From assembly GCA_015055745.1 (NCBI GenBank), contig SVHS01000002.1:1-64000 (forward strand): a DNA stretch of 64,000 nucleotides. The letters are read 5' to 3'. Of this stretch, positions 27,518 to 36,300 are shown piece by piece. Origin of the DNA: Clostridiales bacterium (GTDB lineage Bacteria > Bacillota > Clostridia > Christensenellales > UBA1242). Positions within the stretch are counted from its first letter, which is position 1. Each line of letters begins with the position of its first letter. A program made the translations under genes and the position numbers. Under the pieces are notes generated by a model. The model did no database searches. It saw nothing but the letters and a program-made list of their open reading frames with translations, and was not told the DNA's origin.

Positions 27518-28217
27518 CTTTACCTCCTATTTTTGCACAAGCAAAGCCTTTTATACTTTTCATTATCTTTTTACCATCTCCATAGTCAGAAATCTTACCA
27601 TCTTTCATGACTAGGATCTTATCAGCGTGATTTAGTAGCTTTTCTTGATGACTGACTACGATATATGATTTTTGTCTATCAAAAAGAGAATTTAGCCTAT
27701 CAAAGCTCCACAAATCAATGCCCGCCTCAGGTTCATCAAAAATAAAGTATTTACCCTTTTTAGCTAAAGATAAAGCTAACTCTATCCTCTTTTGCTCACC
27801 ACCAGATAATGTCTTGTCAAAATCTCTATCAATATATTCTTTGGCACATATGCCTACTTTAGATAAATAATCACATGCCTTTGGTACACTATTGTTTTCT
27901 CCTGTAGCTATATCAATAAGATCTTTTACAGTAATACCTCTAAAAGTAATAGGCTGCTGAAATGCATAATTTACACCCATTCTAGCACGCTCATCGATAG
28001 TCATATCTGTCACATCTACACCATCTATCGACACTCGTCCACTAGTAGGAGTTATCATTCCCATGATTATCTTGGTCAATGTAGATTTGCCACTACCGTT
28101 GTGACCAGTAATAGCAGTCACGCATTTATCATCAAATACACAAGAAACATTGTCAAGCACTACTTTGTCTTGACCCCTCTCTTGGACTATATATGTTATA
28201 TTTTTAAGTTCTATCAT
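27504..28217 (-). CDS. sufC: SufC, Fe-S assembly ABC ATPase
   Basis: The 237-residue soluble ABC ATPase has Walker A GHNGSGKST (38-46), the Q-loop in the YAFQQP segment, the signature LSGGEQKR (about 139-146) and Walker B with FIFDEPEAGID. The EPEAGID form, rather than EPTSGLD, together with the short length and its pairing with SufB, identifies it as SufC. It powers conformational change of the SufB scaffold during cluster assembly. It is the first gene of a two-gene operon with the promoter at 28234-28262. The start follows the SD GAGGAAAA. Confidence 0.9.
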   Translation of the reverse strand: MIELKNITYIVQERGQDKVVLDNVSCVFDDKCVTAITGHNGSGKSTLTKIIMGMITPTSGRVSIDGVDVTDMTIDERARMGVNYAFQQPITFRGITVKDLIDIATGENNSVPKACDYLSKVGICAKEYIDRDFDKTLSGGEQKRIELALSLAKKGKYFIFDEPEAGIDLWSFDRLNSLFDRQKSYIVVSHQEKLLNHADKILVMKDGKISDYGDGKKIMKSIKGFACAKIGGKDGAR

Positions 28218-28233
28218 TTTTCCTCACGGTAAT

Positions 28234-28262
28234 ATTTTATCACAACGGTATAAAAAACGCAA
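28234..28262 (-). promoter_or_regulatory. Promoter of the sufC-sufB operon with flanking direct repeats
   Basis: On the minus strand TTGCGT (28262-28257) and TAAAAT (28239-28234) are 17 bases apart. The plus-strand word ACGGTA occurs at 28226-28231 and 28245-28250, one copy on each side of the -10 box, with a 19-base period. That could be an operator for an Fe-S-responsive regulator; the assignment is speculative. Confidence 0.6.
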
Positions 28263-28284
28263 TAGATAACTTTACATTAGCTAT

Positions 28285-28310
28285 AAAAAAATATAGAGCC
28301 ACGCTCTATA
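28285..28310 (-). terminator. Terminator of the sipW/matrix operon
   Basis: TATAGAGC / GCTCTATA with a three-base loop and, on the minus strand, six T residues after the stem. The TAG stop of the last operon gene lies inside the first arm. Confidence 0.85.
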
Positions 28311-29076
28311 CTTTCTTCGCAAAAACTACATCAAAATTCATCATGAAGTTATTTATATTTAGAGTATCTTCATACGCTAGATCTAATACCACTCCTTTAC
28401 ACAAATTAATAGTAGTAGTCTCAGTGATTTCTATAGGTTGTTTACACACATAATATCCATCTTCACCTTCACTAAAATATTCAAAGTTTGGCTTGTATAC
28501 CAAAGTATTTTCCATCAATACTTTATTTTGATAACATTTTGGGATAAATTTTATATAATATGTGCCAGTACTCTTGATTTTTACGCTAATATCTATCTCT
28601 ATAGTCCTATTTCCAGTCACTTCTGGTCTACATCTAAATTTATTGTATTCTTCACCGTTTAGCACAAAAGTAGCATCTACTTCACCATGTATATTCATAA
28701 AACAATTGTTTTCCAATCTCGACGTAGCTATATATATTGCTATAGCCGCGATAGAGATAGCAAGCATTACTGAAAGCAATATAATAATCACATTATTTCT
28801 TCTATTTCTAAAGCGGTAATTTTTAATATTTTCTTCATTTAGTTTTTCTAGATCTTGATTTGATACATTATCTTTAGAAAGTTTATCTCGCAATTCTTTA
28901 TTTTGTTTTGGTTGAGATTTTGTCTTTGCTGTAGCTTTTTTACCTATAGCATTTATCTTTGGTTTACTTTTTGTAGTAGTGGTCGTTGTCTTTGGTTTTG
29001 TAGTTTTAGTAGAGGGAGTCAAAGAGGCGTCCAAAGGTATATCGCTTTTGGTCACATCATTAAAATTTTTCTTCAT
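28306..29076 (-). CDS. Single-pass membrane protein with TasA-like external domain
   Basis: This 256-residue protein has a long basic N-terminal segment rich in Lys and Thr (about residues 20-75, with runs such as TTTTTTKSKPK), then one membrane helix (about 95-117) and an external beta-rich domain of about 135 residues. The basic N-terminus implies an N-in, C-out orientation. The C-terminal pattern (YYVCKQPIEI, then INLCKG, then a hydrophobic strand at the end) resembles the end of the neighbouring TasA-like protein at 29093-29728 (YYYRTAGG, then ITLCTG). It is probably a divergent relative held in the membrane rather than cleaved. The start has the SD GGAGGGG. It is the last gene of the operon, 16 bases after the previous one. 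Function unknown; a matrix anchor is a guess. Confidence 0.7.
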   Translation of the reverse strand: MKKNFNDVTKSDIPLDASLTPSTKTTKPKTTTTTTKSKPKINAIGKKATAKTKSQPKQNKELRDKLSKDNVSNQDLEKLNEENIKNYRFRNRRNNVIIILLSVMLAISIAAIAIYIATSRLENNCFMNIHGEVDATFVLNGEEYNKFRCRPEVTGNRTIEIDISVKIKSTGTYYIKFIPKCYQNKVLMENTLVYKPNFEYFSEGEDGYYVCKQPIEITETTTINLCKGVVLDLAYEDTLNINNFMMNFDVVFAKKV

Positions 29077-29092
29077 ATTCCCCTCCTTTTAA

Positions 29093-29728
29093 TTAAAAGC
29101 TACTATCAAAAGAGCCTTCCACTGTAAGCAACAATCTAATAGTTTCGCTTCCATTAATTTTAAAGTTTCCGCTATCGTCTATAAATTGTTCCAAGCCTAT
29201 ACTAAAGCCTGTACATAATGTAATATCTTCATCTTGTCCCATCATCGCATTTGTACCACCTGCAGTCCTATAATAATAGTATCCGCTATCTTCTACGACC
29301 ACATTGGTAGAGCCGTCAGGTCCCGCCATTCCATTAAGCGTACATGGCACAATAGTATCCTCATTTGCTCCTTTGATCACTGCCTCTAGCTTATATCTTA
29401 TATACACTGAGCTAGTACCAGCTTCTTCATTTGCTAGTGTGAGTGTTAGACTATTTACCTCATCTGGCAAAATCTCCAGCTCATCAGAAAATGTGATATA
29501 TGCATCTGCTTGATAATCTTCATCATAGGCATATATTTTTGTACCTGTAGCTCGAGTACCTTGATAAATATTAAAATTCAACTCTCCTATATTTACCGTC
29601 ATGTACAAACTATCTTCTTTACTAGATGTCAGCCATGCATTTGCACCTTGTATACAGCACAAAAGACACGCCAGTAATGTCAATACTGATATAAATACTA
29701 TTGAGATAGAATTTGTCTTATTTTTCAT
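29093..29728 (-). CDS. TasA/camelysin-like secreted protein, probable SipW substrate
   Basis: The product has 211 residues if started at the ATG at 29728. That start is one base after the previous stop codon and has the SD GGAG; a longer frame upstream overlaps the previous gene and is unlikely. The signal region is a hydrophobic stretch ending GANAWLTSSKED, similar to SipW-dependent signal peptides with an aromatic residue and Thr near the cleavage site. The mature part has the alternating beta pattern of TasA-like proteins: LTLTLANEEAG, then YYYRTAGG, ITLCTGFSIG and a final LLLTVEG strand. TasA-family proteins form extracellular fibres in Bacillus. The placement downstream of sipW supports the call; polymerisation is inferred. 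Confidence 0.75.
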   Translation of the reverse strand: MKNKTNSISIVFISVLTLLACLLCCIQGANAWLTSSKEDSLYMTVNIGELNFNIYQGTRATGTKIYAYDEDYQADAYITFSDELEILPDEVNSLTLTLANEEAGTSSVYIRYKLEAVIKGANEDTIVPCTLNGMAGPDGSTNVVVEDSGYYYYRTAGGTNAMMGQDEDITLCTGFSIGLEQFIDDSGNFKINGSETIRLLLTVEGSFDSSF

Positions 29729-29729
29729 C

Positions 29730-30428
29730 TTAACTCCAACTAGAACAATATCCTCTTCCGTCCACAGTCTTATCCCATGATTTAAATGCCTCATTTGCTG
29801 ATTGTATAGCATCTAGGCTAATGGTTATTTTAAATTGTTTTCCCATTATTGATGCAGGTGCTGTTGTAGACAACCTCATAGTGTCAAATATCGGCTGATC
29901 TACATAGCCTTCTTCCCCTTCTTGCAATGAGAGTGTTTGGTTATAAAAATATGTCACTTTGTCATTATATTTGCTGTATACCAAATTACCAGACACAAAG
30001 TTTGTACCATACAATATACCCAGCTCAAAATATTGACCATAATCTGTAGTCCCATAGCTGTCAGCGCCCAGTATTTCATACGCCTCTACATAGATCCTCA
30101 CATAAGCATCACATGAGTCTTCTGTATTCATTAGACTGACCGTATCTATTTTGCTACCACCATTCGTCAATGAAAAGTGGAATGTTTGTCCTCTAGAAAT
30201 ATTGCTACTCAATGGATATATTTGGATAGAATCACTCACTCTAGTACCTTCACTAGTCGCACTAGACCATGTACCAAAAGATACATCTAGATTTGGTACT
30301 CCGAGTCTACCCTTTATCGATGCTGTAGCAGTAAAGTAGGACATAGTGACATTGTATGAAAATAGAAACACCAGCACTAAGATAACTAGTGCACTAATTA
30401 TTTTAATTTCTTTGCTGGATTGCTTCAT
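29730..30428 (-). CDS. TasA-like protein with SipW-type signal peptide
   Basis: The 232-residue protein starts at an ATG with the SD AAAGGAG. Residues 9-28 are hydrophobic and are followed by SYFTATASIKG, the aromatic-Thr pattern found at the processing site of SipW-dependent proteins. The rest is beta-rich: DSIQIYPLSSNISRGQ, then a FYNQTLSLQEGEEG segment, and a closing ITISLDAIQSAN stretch. This corresponds to the 'A[EY]A[IV]Q' signature common near the end of clostridial TasA-like proteins. It lies between the 750-aa secreted protein and the second TasA-like gene, with 21- and 1-base gaps. Role as a matrix fibre subunit is inferred. Confidence 0.8.
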   Translation of the reverse strand: MKQSSKEIKIISALVILVLVFLFSYNVTMSYFTATASIKGRLGVPNLDVSFGTWSSATSEGTRVSDSIQIYPLSSNISRGQTFHFSLTNGGSKIDTVSLMNTEDSCDAYVRIYVEAYEILGADSYGTTDYGQYFELGILYGTNFVSGNLVYSKYNDKVTYFYNQTLSLQEGEEGYVDQPIFDTMRLSTTAPASIMGKQFKITISLDAIQSANEAFKSWDKTVDGRGYCSSWS

Positions 30429-30449
30429 ATTTCTCCTTTTTATTTTTCT

Positions 30450-32702
30450 TTAGTTTACTGCAAAATAATCATTAAAAGCATTGGTCACAGTAGCATCACC
30501 CCAAGTAGATAATGTCGCGCTAGAATAATCTGCATTATTTACCACTATCAGATCAGCTGCAGTGATATCTCCATCATCTGTCATAGCTACTTTTACGATT
30601 TGATCTGGTCGTAATATACCGATGTAATAATTGTACCCATTAGATACGACAAAACTGCTATTTGCACTAATCTGACCGCTAAATCTCACATAATATGACT
30701 CATCACTATAATTGATAAGATAAGCATCATTAGTACCACCGTTTACCAATTTTACCGTATTTGGTGTCGCAGTCGCACTTGCAGTCGCAAATCCTTGGAT
30801 AATAAACTTCGTATTATTATTCGTGAAGCTACATACCAAAGCTGTCTCATTTGGCTCTAGAGTAAGAGCTGTAGCAGTGTATGTACCATTTGAACCTGTA
30901 AATTTACTATCCAATCCAGATATTGTCTGCAAAGCAAATGTACTGCTTGCAAATAACTCCAAATTTACTGTAATATTGCCTGACACTGTATATTGTGTAG
31001 GATTTTTTACTCTAACAGTAACATTTCCACCGCTTACCTTAGTCTCTACCAACAAGTCAGCATTAGTAGATGATGTGGTAGATGCAGTCACACCGACTTG
31101 CACCCAAGCATCATAATTGTCGCTCACACCGAGATCAGATTTGATAAAAGCTGCGAAAGCATCTGTCACATAAAACCTTTCACAAACATTCACCCTAGAA
31201 TAAGGTGCCAATGTGACTACAGTTTTAGCTTTTTCCACCTCGAAATAGGTAGCATTTGCCGTAGTGCCTTGATATGAGTAATATTGATCTGATGTATTTT
31301 TAAATAAATCCTTACTATTACCACTAGCATATGGATTACTTCCATAACCATTGCCGATATAATAATTAAGCACATAAGACAATGCATATGTCTTGGTATC
31401 TGCAGTGTTGTTTACTAGACTAATATTGGTATAGTAAGTTTGCTGACCACTGCCTGCCTTGTACAATCCTGCATCATGAGATGTTTGGTTGTATATAAGC
31501 ATAGATTTTGAATAATTGCCACCACTAGGACTAACATTAGCAGACGTGATACCGTCATCAGAGCTCAAGCTCTGAATAGCTAGCGCAGCTTTTTGCTCTG
31601 CAGTAGCATTATCGATCTCCGCATAGGAGAATGGTTGGTCATTTATAGTGATACTGTTGGTCACAAGTTTGTGATTATCATAATTTGAGATATTTGATTC
31701 ACCTGCAGAAGTGATTTCTATATTGTCTACTACCTGTATGTAAGCTACACTACCTGCTTGGACTGTATAATTGAAATATTTATTTTCAAATATTTGTTTA
31801 GTATCTGAGTAGCTAGGTGTACTATATGATACCCAACCATCAGAATAATTATATTGAATATTGTTCTCTGCAGCTTCTATACCTGTAGATCCAGTAGATG
31901 ATCGCCAGATACCTTGTATAGACGCTTTGAGCTTAAAGTCTGTAGCTCCTGCTACGACATATATACCTACACCACCGTAAAATCTATCTCCACCAAGCCA
32001 CTTGGTCCCAGACATCGCAGTATCATTTCCTGGGTGAGTAATACCTGTGTCGTAGCTGTAGTGTGAATTATAAACCATCACATATGTAGAGCCTGTCTTA
32101 TATGCGAACCACGCATTACCAGCGTCTGTATTGGTATACAAGATATGAGCATGGGAATAATCATCTACAATATTTGAGTTAGCATCTGTTTTCTTATATA
32201 TCTTAGATATCTTTGCTGTAAGAGTAATAGACAAAGACTGTCCATTGTAGCTAGTATCATTTACATCTGTAAACTCTACACCATTTATGATACCTAATTT
32301 TCCACTACCTGCTGAAATTTTATCTGCTACGTATATATATTTTTCATCTACCATAAGATTGTCTCTATTGGCAAACTGTAATACCACATTGTCAGTACTA
32401 CCACCGCCACTCCAAGACATACTATACTCAAATCTCACATCAAAATCATAATCTATAGCATATTGCATAGCTATCTCAAAATTGTGCCCACTAACACCGA
32501 ACGGCACAGGAGATAGGGTTGTATCATTAATGATAGTGTATTGCTGATTTCCCATGTATGCAGAAGTGCTATTTATGTTTTGACCATAAGTCCTAGTGAT
32601 ATCCGCAGACGCATAAGCAGAGCCGACTGATAAAGCAAAAACTACGCATAACAATGCGTATAAGAATATCATTATTTTCTTATTAGTTTTTGCTCTTTTC
32701 AT
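30450..32702 (-). CDS. Secreted 750-aa surface or matrix protein
   Basis: The N-terminus is a classical signal peptide (KKIMIFLYALLCVVFALSVGS, with AYASA near residues 29-33 as the likely cleavage site). The mature protein is Ser/Thr/Asn/Tyr-rich, with few charged residues and long beta-strand-like stretches. I see no GLUG, Fn3 or cell-wall sorting motif, and I do not recognise the family. Its start codon follows the sipW stop directly (TAA-ATG), with AGAGG as SD inside sipW, so it must be co-translated with the peptidase. It may be a major cargo of that peptidase, but its cleavage site looks like that of ordinary type I signal peptidase as well. Confidence 0.75.
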   Translation of the reverse strand: MKRAKTNKKIMIFLYALLCVVFALSVGSAYASADITRTYGQNINSTSAYMGNQQYTIINDTTLSPVPFGVSGHNFEIAMQYAIDYDFDVRFEYSMSWSGGGSTDNVVLQFANRDNLMVDEKYIYVADKISAGSGKLGIINGVEFTDVNDTSYNGQSLSITLTAKISKIYKKTDANSNIVDDYSHAHILYTNTDAGNAWFAYKTGSTYVMVYNSHYSYDTGITHPGNDTAMSGTKWLGGDRFYGGVGIYVVAGATDFKLKASIQGIWRSSTGSTGIEAAENNIQYNYSDGWVSYSTPSYSDTKQIFENKYFNYTVQAGSVAYIQVVDNIEITSAGESNISNYDNHKLVTNSITINDQPFSYAEIDNATAEQKAALAIQSLSSDDGITSANVSPSGGNYSKSMLIYNQTSHDAGLYKAGSGQQTYYTNISLVNNTADTKTYALSYVLNYYIGNGYGSNPYASGNSKDLFKNTSDQYYSYQGTTANATYFEVEKAKTVVTLAPYSRVNVCERFYVTDAFAAFIKSDLGVSDNYDAWVQVGVTASTTSSTNADLLVETKVSGGNVTVRVKNPTQYTVSGNITVNLELFASSTFALQTISGLDSKFTGSNGTYTATALTLEPNETALVCSFTNNNTKFIIQGFATASATATPNTVKLVNGGTNDAYLINYSDESYYVRFSGQISANSSFVVSNGYNYYIGILRPDQIVKVAMTDDGDITAADLIVVNNADYSSATLSTWGDATVTNAFNDYFAVN

Positions 32703-33380
32703 TTACATCAACCTCTTACTTTTTTTCATATCGATTTCGTTTTGGACAGTAGTGCTAAAGCACCAAATCGCAGCGATTATAGCTATCAACAACATATAAT
32801 GATCTTTGATATATTTAAAGTAAGTACCGTAGTTGTCTATATGATTTACTACTTTGCCTTCTATTTTGTTGGCCACTTGTAGTTCTTGAGCTATTGTTTC
32901 CTTTACTCCGTCGACCTGTATGCCATTGAGTATTTCATCGAGTGTATAATCATCTGTGCCATGCACTCCATCTTCTCCATAGTATAAATTGTTGATATAT
33001 TCCACATCTTGTTGCCACGTAGTATCGGCTGTCTCATCTGGAGACACTGGACCTACCGCATCACCATGACAAATGTAATAGGTCTTGCCGTTTTCTTCAA
33101 ATATTGCTATCAGTCTATGTGTAGTAGGAAGAGCTCCTGACATAAATTTTACAATATCGCCTTCTTTATATTCAGAAGCTTCTTTCACTATCACCATATC
33201 CCCTCTCTTAAAGTAAGGATACTGACTGTCTGACAACACTTCATATAATTGATATTTAAATCCGTAAACTAATATTAGAACACCTACAAGCATCAAACAA
33301 AGAGCTAAAGCAAGATTGTACATTAATTGCTTAAAGAAATTAAATGTCTTGTTTTCTAATATTTGGTCGCTATAATTCAT
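32703..33380 (-). CDS. sipW: SipW-type signal peptidase I (ER-type)
   Basis: This 225-residue membrane protease has one TM helix near the N-terminus (about residues 22-41) and another near the C-terminus (about 192-210). The catalytic segment reads LSDSQYPYFKRGD with Ser52 as the probable nucleophile. TTHR with His88 replaces the Lys of ordinary bacterial enzymes; the Ser-His type is the hallmark of ER/archaeal-like and SipW peptidases. GDA at 106-108 supplies the conserved Asp. In Bacillus, SipW processes TasA and TapA. The usual SGSMEP is altered here to SDSQYP. It lies 10 bases after the giant Fn3-like gene and directly before the 750-aa gene, and its SD is AAAGGAG. Confidence 0.88.
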   Translation of the reverse strand: MNYSDQILENKTFNFFKQLMYNLALALCLMLVGVLILVYGFKYQLYEVLSDSQYPYFKRGDMVIVKEASEYKEGDIVKFMSGALPTTHRLIAIFEENGKTYYICHGDAVGPVSPDETADTTWQQDVEYINNLYYGEDGVHGTDDYTLDEILNGIQVDGVKETIAQELQVANKIEGKVVNHIDNYGTYFKYIKDHYMLLIAIIAAIWCFSTTVQNEIDMKKSKRLM

Positions 33381-33390
33381 CTTGTCTCCT

Positions 33391-36300
33391 TTAAATTTTT
33401 ACGTGTGTTATAGTCACTCCTGTGCCTACTTGTCCAGCGACACCTAAAGTAACCAATGAATTTGTGATAGTAGACTTGTCGTTGATATCCGTATCAGTGT
33501 AATAATAAGTCATTTCACTCGAATATCCATTTACCATACTTACGGTACCAGTCAAAGCTCCTATGTACTTATCGTCTATATTTGACACTTTTGTGATATT
33601 TATAGCAATCTCTGCTGTAGTGTCAGTAATGATACAGCTACGCGCATCACCCACTAGTCCACCTATTCTCATCACATTTGAGTGGCTGATATTTGCATAA
33701 GTAATAGTACCTTTTGAGACAGAATTAGTGATCATTATATACCTAGCATATCCTACTAGTCCACCCATATTCAATACCTTGATATTGCTTACAGTGAGTG
33801 TAGCTGTAGTACCAGATATACCTGTAGACCTGTCAGAGCCATCATCGTCATAATAATAACCCATGATACCGCCTAAGTACGCTACCGTCTTGTCTCTTGA
33901 TAGAGTCGGAGTAAAGATAATCGTCGAATCAATAACATCTGTCTCACTGGCCTTGGCTATAGCACCACCTAGATACAAATCTTTTGTAAAGTCGATATCT
34001 ATCACCACTGAGAATGTCACATTCGCATTTATGATGTCGGTATTGCTTGTAGTACCTACTAGACCTGCTATATACATATCTCCCGTCAATCCGCTAGAGA
34101 TAGTATTGTCCGCAGCCTCACCTAAAGTAATCACGAAGTCACGCACCATAATGTTTTCGATTATTGAATTATTTGCCCCTGTTGCTATCAATGATAAGTT
34201 TATCACATTTGTGTCATCTTTTGCAAACATATTTGACAAATTCATCTGATTATTTTCATTTCCGAAGATTAAATTTTGGATTTTTGCACCATTCAAGTCA
34301 CCAAATAGAGCAAAATCTGTAACTCCAGACAATGTATAATCCAATCCATAGATCGCATATCTATTGCCTTTATCATCAATCTTTCCATTGATAATACCAG
34401 TAAATTCACCAGCTAGCAAAGCGCCATATTTAGCTAGTCTATCATACAATTCAGTTTCTGTCACTCCAGACAAATCGATATTATTGGTCAATAAGTAGTT
34501 TGCTCCAGTAAAGTAGTTTATATTTAACAAATGTGTAGGATTTGCGATTCTATATGGTTCTTCGCTAGTACCTTCACCATAACTAAATAGATGCAAGTCT
34601 ACCACATCTGTGTACTCTACGACTGCAGACATCACTGTACCAGGTCTGCTGACCTGTACACTAAAGTCAGAATATGTACCCATGATATTGATAGGATAAT
34701 AATACACATCTAGACTGCTATCATAATATCCATTCATCTTCATAGAAATTTCAAATGTCACAGTTTTAGATGAAGTATCCAATTTTGAATAACTGCCGTC
34801 CAAAACTTCATCATCTGATGAGCTGATATATTTTGTAAAGCTGTATTGTACGATCATTGTGTCATCTTTCAAGAAATCTGATGTAGCCGACCATACAAAT
34901 CTTGCATTTTCTTCATCGTAGCTAATAGTACCTACAGGACTTGGAGCCACAGTACTGCTCACATAAGTCTCCACATCACTATTGATAAGCTTACCTTCAC
35001 CTAAGCCTACCGCTCTGATATATACGGTAAACAATCCATCAATATCAGTCGGAGCAAGTATCTCACAATCTGTCACTATCGGTCTAGTCTCGTCTACGCT
35101 CTCACCTTTGGTATTGGTATAGACAAATCTCACCTCATATCCATCGGCAGCGTATTCTCCAGCATTCCAAAGCACATACCCATTGTCTATCCTTATATTT
35201 GTGACAGGATCGAGTTTTGTAAATCCTGCGATAGTAGATGAACACATACCGTCGATATAACTATCGCCATATGCTTTGACATTTATATGATACTCCCCGC
35301 TATCCACCAAGCCTGTCAAATCAATGCTTGGCTCAGCGACATTAAATGTATAGTTTTTACCACCAAATAATTTTACTTCATATCTAACTGTGCCATCTAT
35401 ATTATCCCAAGTCAACACACTTTCAGTAGTCTTGATAGTAGATGTCGTAGCCAACCGATATGTTTTTAGTTCCTTACCATCTGCATCTAGATGATAATTA
35501 CTATTCAAAATATTTGTAATATCCGTAGTACCCACAGTCACTAGACTAATAGAGTATTCTATACCAGATTTGATATAAGCATTAGTAGAAGAACTATCTA
35601 CCACATACTGCTCATCTGTAAATCTATAGTAGTGGTACTGATATTCACCATTTTCATCTACTCTATTTACATTTTCGACTGGAATATAAATGTATTTTAC
35701 ACCATTGTCGGTATAAGTGAGACGAATCTTCACGCCTTTATAGTTATCTAGGTCGATGACTTTCCACTTCAATATACCACCAGACACCTCAAGGTATTCT
35801 ACACCACTTGATTTTACAAATGATAATGTCACATCAGTATCGCCCGTCACCGCATATGTGCCGTTTAATACATAATTGTCATCAGATAATGCTCTCACCT
35901 TGATAGCATAATCTGCACCATTCACTATCTCAGGCAATCCCACACTCAAATCATATGTAAGCACGTGAGTAGTATCATTGATAGACACTCCAGCATCATT
36001 TCTAGCTATAGTATATACAAATTCTTCATTGTCAGACAAATCAATCAATGTAATCTCGTATTGCTCATAATATATATTTTTACCATCTTGTACAATATAG
36101 CTTTGAGCAAACTCAAGTACACCATTATTTGCCACAAACTCTGTGTCTGTCAATTTTTGATATGTATAATCTTTTGTAGGTTCTTTAGCATTGAGTAGAT
36201 AATGCTTATCATCAGTCTCTCCTGCACCAAATCCAGCCAGTGCACGTACATTTACTTTATACGCACCAGCCACCACATACTCCGACATATCAAATATGAT

